DNA of 64,000 bases. Source: Durusdinium trenchii. Its lineage: Eukaryota > Sar > Dinophyceae > Suessiales > Symbiodiniaceae. The position numbers were made by a program, and so were the translations under genes. The notes under the pieces are model-generated. The model was not told the DNA's origin. It searched no databases and was given only the letters and a program-made list of their open reading frames with translations. Shown in pieces: positions 1 to 10,643 of the stretch. The stretch is from assembly GCA_963970005.1 (NCBI GenBank), contig CAXAMN010028905.1, positions 179,178 to 243,177 of the forward strand. Direction: 5' to 3'. The stretch's first letter is position 1; each line of letters starts with the position of its first letter.

Positions 1-17
1 AGCGATGCACGTACTAG

Positions 18-135
18 TAGCGACGCCAGGAGCCCCTTGGTAGCGTCCTGGCTCCTAGTGGCGATGCCAGGAGCCCCTTAGTAGCGTCCTTGCTCCTGGT
101 AGCGATGCCAGTGGCCCCTCAGTAATATTAATTTT
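18..135. repeat. 41-bp tandem repeat, about 2.8 copies
   Basis: The motif GCGATGCCAGGAGCCCCTTA recurs with its start at about 20, 61 and 102, a 41-bp period. Each unit also carries GTAGCGTCC..GCTCCTAG. Within a unit the two halves (CCAGGAGCC and GGCTCCTAG-like) are roughly inverted, so each unit could fold back. Related sequence recurs near 56385-56490. No coding function is apparent. Confidence 0.8.
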
Positions 136-313
136 GATGACACAGCGCGTACCTCAGGCAAGAAAAGACCTTTGCCTTTCATTTTTCATAGCATAGGTTA
201 ATAGACACTTGTGTTGCACCTTGAACTGGTGGTCTGGTGTGCCCGCAGCCTCTTTAAAAGGTGGCCTCCCGAGGCAGTCCAACAGGCCCACTGGCCCAGC
301 TGCAGCTGCTGCC

Positions 314-1081
314 ATGGAAGCAGCAGACACTCCACCCACTGCAAACGCAGCGGTGGAGAATGTGAATCAGCCTGAGCCTGCTGCCCACACAGCGACTACA
401 ATCGCTGATGAAAAACAAGAGAAAAAGAAGCGCAAAAAGGAGAAAAAACTCAAGAAGAAGGAGAAGGAACGCCAAACAGCCGCCGCCTCTGCAAGGAAGT
501 TGGACAGCCCACTGCCCATCCCCACCAAATCCCCGAGATCTCCATCGCGGACACTGTCACCACGCCGTCGCCCTTTGACACCACCATCGCCCCACCAGCG
601 GCGACAGCCTCTGACACCACCATCGCCGGACCGGCGATCAGCGACACGAGTTCAAAGCAGATCCCGTTCAAGGCGGGGCCGAAGTGATTCGCGTGACAGC
701 CGCCGCAGCTGCTATCGCCCGGCATCTTCCGATTCCAATGATTGGGCGACGCAGCCGTACCAAAATGACCACCAGTGGCCACCCTCATACCAGGGCGCCA
801 CTGTTCGCCAAGAAGAGCAGGCCCGGGTGCAGCGTTGGAACCTTGAATGTGAGATTGGCAAGCGTATCCAGTGCACGGGGCGACAAGCCAATGATATGAA
901 CGCATTGAAGGCACACCAGCGCAACTCCTCTCGATGCTTGTCTCTGGCTGGACGTGGCCCGAAGAAGCAGCGCTGTCCTTGGGGATGTGGCAAGCTTTTG
1001 GCTGCTTCAGACTCTTGGGCTCAACAGCAGCATGGCTGGCATTGTCCAAACAAGCGACGGCGGTATCATTCTTATGGGTAA
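314..1081 (+). CDS. RS-rich protein with a C-terminal paired zinc-binding region
   Basis: About 255 aa from the ATG at 314. The frame is open further upstream but there without an ATG, and a CCCGCAG splice-acceptor-like site lies at about 242-248. The order is an Ala/Thr-rich start, a Lys/Glu block (KKRKKEKKLKKKEKE), Pro/Ser/Arg repeats (PLTPPSP twice, then RSRSRR), and a Cys/His end. The last finger reads C-x3-C-G, then AASDSWAQQQHGWHC, followed by a basic tail. The same finger occurs in the gene at 9813-10643, so the two are paralogous at this end. In the first finger the usual second Cys appears to be Gly (CEIG against CPIC in the paralogue). The basic, RS-like composition suggests a nuclear nucleic-acid-binding role. 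It lies about 350 bp upstream of a transposase-like gene, so it may be an accessory ORF of a mobile element. Function is unproven. Confidence 0.6.
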   Translation: MEAADTPPTANAAVENVNQPEPAAHTATTIADEKQEKKKRKKEKKLKKKEKERQTAAASARKLDSPLPIPTKSPRSPSRTLSPRRRPLTPPSPHQRRQPLTPPSPDRRSATRVQSRSRSRRGRSDSRDSRRSCYRPASSDSNDWATQPYQNDHQWPPSYQGATVRQEEQARVQRWNLECEIGKRIQCTGRQANDMNALKAHQRNSSRCLSLAGRGPKKQRCPWGCGKLLAASDSWAQQQHGWHCPNKRRRYHSYG

Positions 1082-1433
1082 GCCCGCCTATCGCAAGGAA
1101 AGAGTTTTCTGCTGGCCAGCTACCTCTGCAGAGGCGCTGGTTTATTAAGCTGCGCGAACTCCAGCTCGACTCGACAACCGGCGTTTTTGGCAAAAATAAC
1201 AAGTGCTGCTGCTCCTGCTGAATTTTTTTGCGTTTGAAAGGGCACCATTTGGAAACGTTTTTTGATAGCAAAGCAATTTTCGGAGGGGTATTGATTGCAT
1301 AGGTTCACATGGCTCAAACAGGGCTGTGCCCCAGGGCAACTAACACCATGTCTCAATGACCACAGACTACAGCTATATAATTACCCTCCTGCTCTCCCAC
1401 CTGCATAGCTTCATGCCAATGAGCCTGTAGAGC

Positions 1434-3920
1434 ATGGAAGGCGAGTGCTCTGAAGTTGAGGATGTGGTATCGCTTCCCAGCGATGCCAGCTCAGTAGTCG
1501 AGCTGCCTCCAGATGCTGAGCCACTCCCAGAAGCAGTTCATGACCGCGAGGCTATGTGTTGCTTAAGCGGCTGTCAGGGAGCGCTCAATGAATCACCAGC
1601 CTTGAAGCGGCGGGTGCTTGAGTTGCAGCAATCATTGGAAGCTGCCACCAAAGACCAAAAGGTCGCATTGCAATTTCACTGCTTGAGAGATTGGGGTACA
1701 GGAACTGGCTGGCGCAGGTACCGGGTCTGGAACATGTCCCTCTGCAACGCAGAAATTGAACAAACAAATTGAGCAAGGGCTACTCCAACCGGAGCGCTCA
1801 TTAAAGGAAACGCAAAGGCAAAGACAAGACAAACCGGCCACGCAAAAGGCAGAGACCTGCCTTTCATGGCAGTATATGAACGTGGCTGAGGATTTGGCAG
1901 AGAGTGTTCGCATTGGCCCGGATGGCAGGTTGGCCGCCTCCACCTCCACAGCCTTGCCAAAAGCCAGCTCAATAGCTTACTTGGACAAATTGGACGAGGA
2001 CGAAGAAGGCGTGCGCTGGATGCCTCCAGGCACTACCTTAGCTGAGATGCTTGATTGTGCCTTGACCTTTTTGCCTCATTGCAAAGTGGCCTATTCCACT
2101 TTCGTGGGCTGCTACCATTTGAGTTGGGCAAAGCGTCTCAAGATCAGAGTGGAAGGACAGCATTCAAAGTGCATCTCCTGTGAAAAGTTTAGGCAATATC
2201 GGAAACAAGTCAGCTCGCCAGAAGATTGCCGGCGTGTCTCTGAAGAATACTCAAGCCATTTGTCGGATGTTATGCGTGACAGACAGGCCGACAAACGCTT
2301 GTGTCTGCAAGCCCAGATATCCTCAGGAGCGGTCACTGGTACCGTGTCGGAGCCGGTGCTATCCATCACCATAGACGCGATGGACGCAGCGAAATTCCGA
2401 TGCCCTATAGAAACATCAGCGCTTCCAAGGAATTTCAGAATCTTTGGAGACCAGAGCTTTGTCTGGTGGGGGCAATCATCGAAGGGGTGCAAGAAATCTA
2501 TTATGTTTGCGATTGCGACATAAGCAAGAACGCAGACTTACACTGCGCTATTGTCGGTCATTGCCTTGAAGTTTCCCAAGCCGCATTCCAGGCGCGAGGA
2601 CGTTGTCTGCCTCGCTACCTGAGAATTCACACCGACAACGCGTCAGCCGAAGGTAAGAACAGCACAGCCTTCTTCCTTGCATCTTGGCTAGCGAGCCGAA
2701 ATCTGTTTGATTCTGTGGTCCTAACTCAATTTCGAGTCGGACACACACACGGAAAAATCGACCAACGCTTCAGTGAGATTCGCGGAGCTCTTGGTCAGTG
2801 CGCAATTTTAGAAGACCCCACTTCTTTTTGCGAAGCAATTCTGGCTGGTGTGCAGCCACGCGAAAAAAGGGAGCTAGCAGTTCATCGCATTACTGCCACT
2901 CCAAGTTTCAAGCGTTACTTTGAAAGCCTAGAGATAAAAGTCTCCGGCCACCTACAAACCAAATGGCAGAAAATGCGGAATGAGGAGGCTGTCCATTGCT
3001 TTAATTTTTGCCGGAGGGATCACTGGTCCGACCCTTTGGACGACCTCCGCGACGAAAGCCCTCAAGGAGGTGATGTCATCATGTCTTGCCGCCAGTATTT
3101 GAGCGATTCCGAACTGAGCCAGAAACCATTGGTTTTCGCTCAAGCTTCTGATTTTCTGGGACTGGCGCCAGAAGGCCCCACCGAACTGTCTCCAAGAGCG
3201 GCCTTTTCCCAACGACAGATACGGGAATTTACAAAAACTGCAGAATGTATAGCGCGGGAACCATGGTGCATGAACGCAGGTTGCTCATACCTCTTGAAAG
3301 TCATCCAGGAGAACCAAGACAACGCATCAGACGAATGGATTCCACCGCCGATGTCTTGGATGATCTCAGGTGTGACACCGCCACCAGCTAGACTGGAGCC
3401 AGAACAGGTGCCTACTAAGTTGGACGCAAACACTTTCAATTGGAACCACACCAAGCCAGCCCCAGTTCAAGTCGCCAGGCCACCTTTAAAATTGAGGCGC
3501 CTGCAAGTGAAGCAGCCCTAGTTGAAGGTGCCCCCGCCAGAGGCCATGCCAAGCCATCCAGAGCCTTCGCCGCCGGATGCTGGAACGCAAATGGAAGCGG
3601 CGCCGCCGCAAAGCGGTAATGAAATGATGGGTGCACCAGCCATGCTTCATGGTGCCGGGGGCGCTCCAGCCCATGTGGCACCGGAGCCACCGCCGGCAGC
3701 AAAGTCAAAAACCAAAGGCAAAGCGACAGCAGCCGCCAAACCAAAGGCCAAACCCAAACCTTCCACCAGGCCTAAACTAGGCCTCCTCCCGATGCCAGAG
3801 AATGCATCTTTGCACCTCGGGTGCAGCCGATGTAGATACAGCCATGTAGGCTGCAATCCCTGCCGCAAACGAGCCGGGCTCATCCTCAATGATGACCAGA
3901 GTGCTTGGGTGTGGCAATAG
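1434..3920 (+). pseudogene. DUF7869-like RNase H-fold transposase-like gene, broken
   Basis: Three overlapping frames add up to one protein of roughly 800 aa. The N-terminal part holds a Cys-rich segment and WRRYRVW (1434-1770). The middle has a CISCEKFRQYRK Cys pair. The core has three acidic sites: ITIDAMDAAKFRCP (about 2362-2404), IHTDNASAEGKN (about 2620-2660) and VGHTHGKIDQRFSE (about 2737-2780). This spacing fits the DUF7869-type domain of dinoflagellates and other eukaryotes, which I regard as a DDE-like nuclease fold (inference). The tail is Ala/Lys/Pro-rich and ends in GCSRCRYSHVGCNPCRKRAG. Breaks seen: a frame change near 1745-1765, a 2-bp TA duplication at 2406-2409, and an in-frame TAG at 3519-3521 that separates the tail. 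A relative lies at 14851-17422. It is probably an inactive mobile-element gene. Confidence 0.65.
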
Positions 3921-4102
3921 AACCATGCCAGGGACAGAACGAAGAAAAGAATTGTTTCATATTTAAGCCTTGGCCTCACACAGAAATAATAGTAGCAAGC
4001 TTCAAGTTGCCAACTATGTTTTGGACATTTGGACATTTGGACAGAACACCGGCATAGTCACATAGAAAAAGAACACTGTTCACTGTTCAGTGGGCCGCAG
4101 CC

Positions 4103-4983
4103 ATGTCGGACAATGTGGAGGTCATCTGGGTAACCGATGACGGGCGCGGCGCCAAAAGAAGAAGGCTACATGTCATCTTCGCGTAAATGTAGTTTTTTGG
4201 GGGGGAGGGGGCTGTTTATTATGAATAGCGTGTCAGTTTTCTGGGCTGACTCTGACAGGCTGCTCAGCCACCAGACTGTGATCACCATAGCAGACGAAGA
4301 GCCACATCATTTCATGGAGTTCTTTTCGCCGCCACGGGTTTGCATCCCATTGCGTCGGGAGCAGTTCCGCGCGGTGCACAGCTTTGACCTCAACACGGGG
4401 TACAACTTTCTACACTTTGAGGACCGCGCCCGCGCATGGCGACTGATGGTGGAGCATCGGCCCTTCTTCACCATGCTCAGTCCACCATGCACCATGTACT
4501 CAACCATGCAAAATGCAAATTGGAAAAAGATGAACCCAGCGATCAAGGAGCAGCGCTTACAGGAAGCTCACTGCCTCTTAGACTACGCCATGAATGTGGC
4601 ATCTCATCAAATCATTCAGGACCGATTTTTCGCTCATGAACATCCATACCGAGCCACCTCATGGCAGAGGCGCTCAGTCCTAGCAGTGGCAGCTACAAGG
4701 CTCGTGCAAAAGGTGAACATTTGACCAGTGCCAAGTTGGACTCCGCACTCCCATCACCCGCAAACTGATCAAGAAACGCACAACGCTGATGACTAACTGT
4801 CCAGCTATTGTGTGCCTGTTTGCCCCCCTTCAGTGCAATTGCACCGAGCCACACGCGGTCATAGAAGGGAGCGAAGGAGGGATTCAATTGTCCACGTGGT
4901 GTCAAAAGTACACTGATGAGTTCGTGGGCCTTTTGCAAAAGGCAGTGCGGCTTGAGTGGGAAGAGCAGCACCCACCGGCCTAA
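4103..4983 (+). pseudogene. SPPC/EHP-motif protein, possible cytosine-methyltransferase-like fold
   Basis: I start this at the ATG at 4103 (MSDNVEVIWVTDDGRG...), spliced over a 76-nt GT-AG intron at 4183-4258 into the frame with ADEEPHHFMEFFSPPR. The body has SFDLNTGYNF, then MLSPPCTMYSTMQNANW, then FAHEHPYRATSW. Near 4716 one extra A breaks the frame, and the next frame continues with FDQCQVGLRTPITRK and a C-terminus ending at 4983. SPPC followed by a Glu-containing EHP recalls motifs IV (PPC) and VI (ENV) of C5 cytosine methyltransferases, and D-x-x-TG recalls the cofactor region. Similar proteins abound in dinoflagellate genomes as I recall them, so it may belong to a retroelement or transposon. 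The catalytic reading is inference. It lies about 180 bp after the transposase-like gene on the same strand. Confidence 0.55.
4183..4258 (+). other. Predicted 76-nt GT-AG intron
   Basis: The frame from ATG 4103 runs to ...RRRLHVIFA and would stop at the TAA just inside the intron. Removing GTAAATG...CTGACAG joins it in phase to LLSHQTVITIADEEP. The intron contains a G-run (about 4199-4211). The join restores an uninterrupted start for the SPPC-motif protein. Confidence 0.6.
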
Positions 4984-5099
4984 TTCATTTGGCTTTCTTG
5001 ACCCATCCAAGGTGTGAAGCTGGACGGTCAGCGGGTCACTCTGACTAGCAGGACATGGCAGGAAAAAAATCGCAATCATGATTGAAGGACTTTTCTCAA

Positions 5100-5331
5100 A
5101 ACTTGACGATGTAGGGGTGCAAGATTTGCGTACCCCCACTTAGTCAAGTTTCATTTGAAACTTGACGATCCCCTTTTCTACATCATACAAACTTGACGAT
5201 GTAGGGGCGCAGGATTTGCGTACCCCCACTTAGTCAAGTTTGTATGCCTTACAAAGAGCGCTGGTCAAGTTTCATTTGAAACTTGACGATCTAGGGGCGC
5301 AGGATTTGCGTACCCCCACATAGTCAAGTTT
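5100..5331. repeat. Array of three ~52-bp foldback hairpins
   Basis: Copies at about 5100-5151, 5189-5241 and 5279-5331. Each begins AACTTGACGAT.TAGGGG and ends CCCCCAC.TAGTCAAGTT, so the ends pair as an imperfect hairpin around GCAGGATTTGCGTA. The joins at 5143-5166 and 5264-5287 form a second palindrome type (GTCAAGTTTC-ATTT-GAAACTTGAC). This looks like a nested or tandem MITE-like foldback array, or a satellite seed. It separates two broken genes. Confidence 0.75.
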
Positions 5332-5439
5332 TTGGGGTTTCGAAGTTCTCGTCTTTTGAGATTTTTTCTTTTGGGCAGCCACTGGGCTACTGAACCCAGC
5401 ACCACACTGGGTAACAAAGACATTGCAGCTGTGTGAGCC

Positions 5440-8400
5440 ATGGCCAAGGAAGAGAAGTTCGAGCCTACACCAGAAGTGAAGGAAGAGAAGCCCGAGCTTA
5501 CAGCAGAAGCCAATGCGCAGGTCCCACCTTTGCCAGAAGGCGGACACTGCAAAGACCCACCAACGCCGTCTGAATCAAACCGGAGAATCCTGGGTCGAAC
5601 TCTATCCTTGGGCGCCGAACAGGAACCAGTTGGCCAAGATCCCATTGCCCCATCCCTGAGAAAGTGGGTGGAGAATGCGCCTGCTTTGCAGCCAGAGAAC
5701 TTTCGAGAGCAAGTCTTGCATATCACCGACCACATTTTGGACACTGTTGGGGGACCGGTGCAGTACTTGGAGAAAGTCTTGGGCAGTTCGCCCGGTCCTG
5801 GATGGACGGAGTTCACCACTGCTTTGCGGGACACCTTTCCCCAGCGTCCAGACTTGACGTATTGGCAACAGCCGGCGCTGCCAAGCACTGGCGAGACATT
5901 CAATATGTCTCTGTGGCACCTGGGCTGGACCAAGGACTGCTCCTCAAAGCCTGCTACGTTCAAGGTGACCGCGCGCAGGTTGATCGATGAGTTCTTAACA
6001 CATTCATTTGTGAGTGATGGAGATCCGATTTTGCTGTGCCAAGGGCCCACAGACGGCGTTTTTGAAGACCATGCAAGCCCACTGTTTTTCACTCATTATG
6101 TGAAGGGAGCGGCCCGCGCCACCAGCGTTCTATTTCTGGCGCATGTGCTGATATTCCATTTGAAAGCCGATGTCGCCTCTCTCAACCCAGCATTATGGGC
6201 CAGCCTTCAAAGATTGGCCTGCAGAATGAGTTTGGTGGCAACAGACGCTGCTTCAATTGCTTTTAGAAAATGCTAAGCTCAGCGCCCGAGGCGATATTCG
6301 GAAGGGCCACTGTGCGGTTACTTGGCTATCAAAAAAATTGGCGGTGGAATGACTCAGCCACCTGAGAGGCGAGCCTGACAGGCCAGAAGCGCACAGCCAT
6401 CATGCTACTTCTGGATTTGCCTCAGGCTTCAATATCTCTGCTCCTGGCCCACGCTTCACATTTTGGTGAGGCCACGGCGTTCACCGGCGAGTCATTCGCC
6501 AATAAGCGCCTGTCACCCGGGTATACGCCACGCGGGATGGAACGAGCGTGGCAGAAGCGTTTGACCGTTACGCATGAAGGGTGGCGCCTGTTTTTGAAAT
6601 ATGTCCACGCCTGCCACGCAAGAAGACCGCCAGCCATGAGGAAAAAATTGGAAAAGGAAACGCTAGAGGAAGCCCTCAATATGGCACAAACCTTGTCAAG
6701 CTGCATCGACGAGTTGGTCGCGCAACACCCCATCCCAATGCAAATGGTTGAAGAAAGGGTTTTGGCCCCATTCCTTGAAGGGAACGGGTCAATGGAATTG
6801 GAGCTGCAAGCAGCTTTTGCAGAGGGCAAGGCAAGTTTCCAGCCTGCCGAGCTGACTTGGTTCCAAGAACTCATCGCCACTTGCCTAAGCAAGCGCGATG
6901 ACAAGCTGACTGCTATTGGGCAGGGGCCAAAGATCTCCGCTGGCGAGCTTGAGGCCCAAGCGTTTCAGCTCGCTCTGGCTTCCGCAGACCATGACTTTAC
7001 CACCTACAAGAGTTGGAGAATCAAGTGCAATGACAGGGATGCTGCGCTGTACTTCCAACAGCTACAGCACACTGCCAAAAGGCAAGCGCAAGCCAAAGAT
7101 GTCGCCAGCAGCTTGTTGAAAACAGGCGCAGCTTGGCAAATGCATTTCGAAGTCATGGGGCCAAGAGATGCAGTGAACATGAAGGCAGCGATCGATATGG
7201 CAGACCAAGTTATGAGAATGAACCAGCTCCAAGACCGTGAGTCCGTGCACTGTGTGTCTATCATAAACTGGTCGTCACCTAGCACCTACAGCGCGCAGCT
7301 CCAGAAAGGCCAAGCCCACCTCACTGGGGCACTGGTGAACGGAGATGGCAATACGCCTCACTCCCACTCACTTTTACAAAAAAGGGAGCCTGCGCAAAGC
7401 AGAACAACAATGCTGGACACAGCTAGGCAACGCGTGCTTGAATGGTGACAGCAGGTTTTGCGTCGCCTACTCCGGAAAGACTGATGATCGGGAGCGGCGG
7501 GCGTTGATGCAGCCAGGGGTGATCCTTTTTCCTGGCGGCACAGATGAAAATAAGAGTAAAGTTGTGTGGCAAGTGTTCAGAAGCGCCAAGGTCTTTCAGC
7601 AAGCTGTGCTAACCGAAGTGCCCATGTTGCCTTCCAACCAAATGTTGGTAATAGAGGACATGAATGAGGACGCCCTTCCAGCATCCAGCGACACGACAAC
7701 GCATGTCTCGCAGGCTGAGAAACATCAACAAATAGGCCAAGACGCTGCGCGGAAGGTCCTGCAATCGATCGTGCCAAGCGACCTGCAGAGCCGCGCAGCT
7801 ATCTTGGTGGTGGACACTACAGCGCACACCTTGGAATTTGCCAAGGCTGCGTATCTGGAACGCGCATCGAAAAGCATAACCATTCCACTTTACTACCTTG
7901 GGTTCTCAGCCAGCGCTGGAGAAAAAGAATGGCAAGTTGATCATTTGTGCACTTGGCTGACAGAAGGGTTTTTGAGTGGGGAGCTCCCTTACCCGAGCGG
8001 CGCTCCTCCGCTGATGGCCAAGGAGCTACCGCCTGAAGTGACGACAGCATTGCCGCCCAAGCCAGAGTTGACTACGTTGACCTGGTCCACCAAGAAAGTG
8101 GAAGGCCTCCAAACGATTCGCACCCCAGACAAATTGCTGCAGACTTGGCACGACCACCCAAGACACGGCCAAGAATTCCAGGAATGGTTGGCGCGTGCTC
8201 GGGCATCGAATTGGCTTGATGTCAAGGACTGTGACACAGACGCAGTGACACAGACGCAGCCAAAGGGCCCAAGAACAAGCGCGGGCCTGGCGCTGGGTCA
8301 GACACTGCTTCAAACCTGGCGGCATCAGCAGAGCCCGCTCCCAAGGTTCAGAAGACGGAGCCTGCCACCTTGGAGCCACTGGACTTGCCTGACTTGCCAA

Positions 8401-9062
8401 AGCCATTGCGCTGGCAAGCGGCGCTGCCATCACCACACCAAAGGGGCAAGGGCAATGTCTTGAAGCTGGTGATAACAATTGGGAACAGGAATTTTATAGC
8501 CAATGAAGGCACTTCAGGGGATGTCACCCTTCCAGCCGGCACCACACTGGCCGGATACTACAAGGGACAATTCCTGATGCAGGGACAAAAAGGAAAGACG
8601 CAGGAAGATTTCCAAGCCCGACCAGCAGATTGCTTGTACGAGATTGAGAACTCAAACTCAGAGGTGTTCTTTGAAGGAAAGCTTTCCAAACTGGGCAGGG
8701 TCGTAGCGCAAAAACGAGCAGTGACACCTTTGAGTGTCAACATTTGCTACTACGAGCTGGCTGAGCAGCCCAGAAGTGATGATACGACCTTTTTTGCGTT
8801 GAGGCCAAAAAACCAGGCGCTATTCCGGCCAGAGAACGCACCTACCTCTGACGACAAGAAAGGCGCTGATGGTTCTTTCACCTTGCCGCTGACTTCGATG
8901 GCTGGCTGCCTTGAAACCACACGGTGGGCGACCCCCTACACCAAGGTGGTTTGGTCAGTCAAATGGTCAGCGCGAGGCTTACAGCCCATTCGGCCGGTGA
9001 TCGCTCTCACCACTCCCCTGGTAGTTCCCCAAAGCAAAGCTGTGGAACTCAAGCACCAATAG
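5440..9062 (+). pseudogene. Large gene of unknown function with several frameshifts
   Basis: Four long same-strand frames follow one another: about 5440-6276, 6402-7448, 7345-8463 and 8370-9062. They read as one protein of over 1100 aa. The N-terminus is charged (MAKEEKFEPTPEVKEEKPE). The second piece contains SPGYTPRGMERAWQKRL and TYKSWRIKCNDRDAALYFQQ. The third contains PGVILFPGG and ILVVDTTAHTLEFAK. The last contains KLVITIGNRNFIAN, LPAGTTLAGYYKGQF and VIWS-type VVWSVKWSARGLQP. I recognise this only as a dinoflagellate-type family and can assign no function. Between 6242 and 6400 a second frame (QLLLENAKLSARGDIRKG) bridges the first two pieces, with an in-frame TGA at 6363. The junction at 8231-8258 is an exact 14-bp tandem duplication. 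It is likely inactive. Confidence 0.5.
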
Positions 9063-9812
9063 GTTGAATGACACCCCTAGCAGCACATAAACGCAACTCA
9101 CCACAATCAGGGCGGTTGTGAACATTGGCTCGCAGGTTCAATGCTGCCCCCCAACTGCAAGTAAATACAATAAAGCCGAACACCTTCACCGCAGCCAGGG
9201 TTATAAATGATCGTTTTCTTAATGGTGTAGCTGTTCTTTAACCGAAGACAGGGAACCTCATGACTGCTGGGATAGCTTGAGACGGGGGTCTTTCCCTTGT
9301 TGAAGGTTATCAATTCTTCTCCTCGCGTGTGCAGGTGATGCACCCTAAACCATAGCCCCATGACTCGCCAGAAATGGTGTGACAAAAAAACTCAATTCTG
9401 TGGCTTTGGTGTTCCAAAAGCTTTGCTGGCCACATGGACGCAGCAGAGTGCGCAACTTGAGCTCACTCTCAGATTGCCATCCACAAAGGCTGGTGGACCG
9501 AAGCTGGCTCGCTCGGCAAGCAAAAAGTCACATCACCATGACATGACTGACCATGGAGGCTTCGCTCACTTACCTGGTTTTGAAACATGATTGGCACAGT
9601 GTAGGGCACGGTGTTGCTTGTGGCTGGCGCAATCATCTTAATAGAACCTTCTGCAATTGCATCTTGCTTGGGTGTGTTTTTTTTGAAGTGAGCGCAAACA
9701 AACGGATGTGGCTGCGCGCAAGTTGGTCAGCAGAATTCTTGTTTCAAACGTAGCATCTGGGCCCAACCTGTCTTTCTGCCATGAGCCTGGTATAAACAAA
9801 ACTGAGCACGCC
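9063..9812. other. Stretch without a supported gene
   Basis: I find only short frames here. The end contains a T-run (about 9679-9686) and the frame leading into the next gene. Nothing else can be supported. Confidence 0.5.
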
Positions 9813-10643
9813 ATGGCGGCCAATGCTACTGCTGCAGCTCCGCCGACAAACAATGATGGAGGCCAAGCCACTGGCACCACAGACATTGCGCCAGCTACTT
9901 CAGCTTCCACTCTAGCCATTCCCCCTACCCCAACTCCTGGGGCGAGGGAAGGCTCGCAAACATGGGGATATGACCCAGGGCCCACCCCAAACAAAGGGGT
10001 GGATGCAGATCTGGAGGCCAATGGTTTCATCCGATGCCCAATTTGTCAGCATGTGGTTCGAGGTGGAAGATGGGCACTGCGGCAACACCAGCTAGCGTCT
10101 TCAAAGTGCCAACACGCCGCTAGTCTTATGCCCGCTGCCCGTGAGCAGTGTGCCAATTGTGGCCGCTGGATAGCTGCAGGCGATTCCTGGGCAAAACGGC
10201 AACACGCCCACCACTGCCACCACGGCCATCGAAGGCAGGCTTCTTGCCCTCCAGCTACCTTCCAAGGAAGGCGCTGGAACACAGCAGAAGAGCAGCCTTG
10301 GCCTCAAGAAGATTGGAATAGGCCGGAAACCTATTTTCACCGTGAATGGAGGGAATATGACTCTCCTCCTGTGGAACTCGGGGATGCAGGGGCAAATCAG
10401 CGCCCACTACCCCAATCACCACCAACTGGGGCGTGGGTAGAGCGGTCACACAAAGACCACAGCCAGGACATTCCAAGGCATGATGGAAACTGGGCAGGCG
10501 CCAGCCACCATGATGACCCATGGCGCTGGCAAAGTTCGTGGAGATGGGGCCATGATTCACATGCCTGGTCTTGGTCTACATCTTCTCATTGGCAAGATTG
10601 GCCATCTAATCGCCGTGAGGCAGGGCAATGGCAGTGGCATTGA
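9813..10643 (+). CDS. Zinc-binding protein, paralogue of the gene at 314-1081
   Basis: About 276 aa from the ATG at 9813. The frame is open upstream, so a spliced leader exon is possible. It opens with a low-complexity Ala/Thr/Pro region. A first Cys/His unit follows, RCPICQHVVRGGRWALRQHQ then SSKC. The second is EQCANCGRWIAAGDSWAKRQ then HAHHCHHGHRR. The remainder is rich in Trp, His, Asp and Arg. The second unit matches the end of the 314-1081 protein (C-G-x4-AA-x-DSWA-x3-QH-x3-HC), so both belong to one family. The Cys/His spacing suggests metal-coordinated nucleic-acid binding, which is inference. It lies upstream of a coiled-coil gene and then a transposase-like gene on the same strand, like its paralogue. 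Confidence 0.6.
   Translation: MAANATAAAPPTNNDGGQATGTTDIAPATSASTLAIPPTPTPGAREGSQTWGYDPGPTPNKGVDADLEANGFIRCPICQHVVRGGRWALRQHQLASSKCQHAASLMPAAREQCANCGRWIAAGDSWAKRQHAHHCHHGHRRQASCPPATFQGRRWNTAEEQPWPQEDWNRPETYFHREWREYDSPPVELGDAGANQRPLPQSPPTGAWVERSHKDHSQDIPRHDGNWAGASHHDDPWRWQSSWRWGHDSHAWSWSTSSHWQDWPSNRREAGQWQWH

Noticed and set aside
450-1271. 273-codon minus-strand frame opposite the zinc-binding protein
   Set aside because: It mirrors a low-complexity coding region and lacks coherent domains, so I treat it as a shadow.
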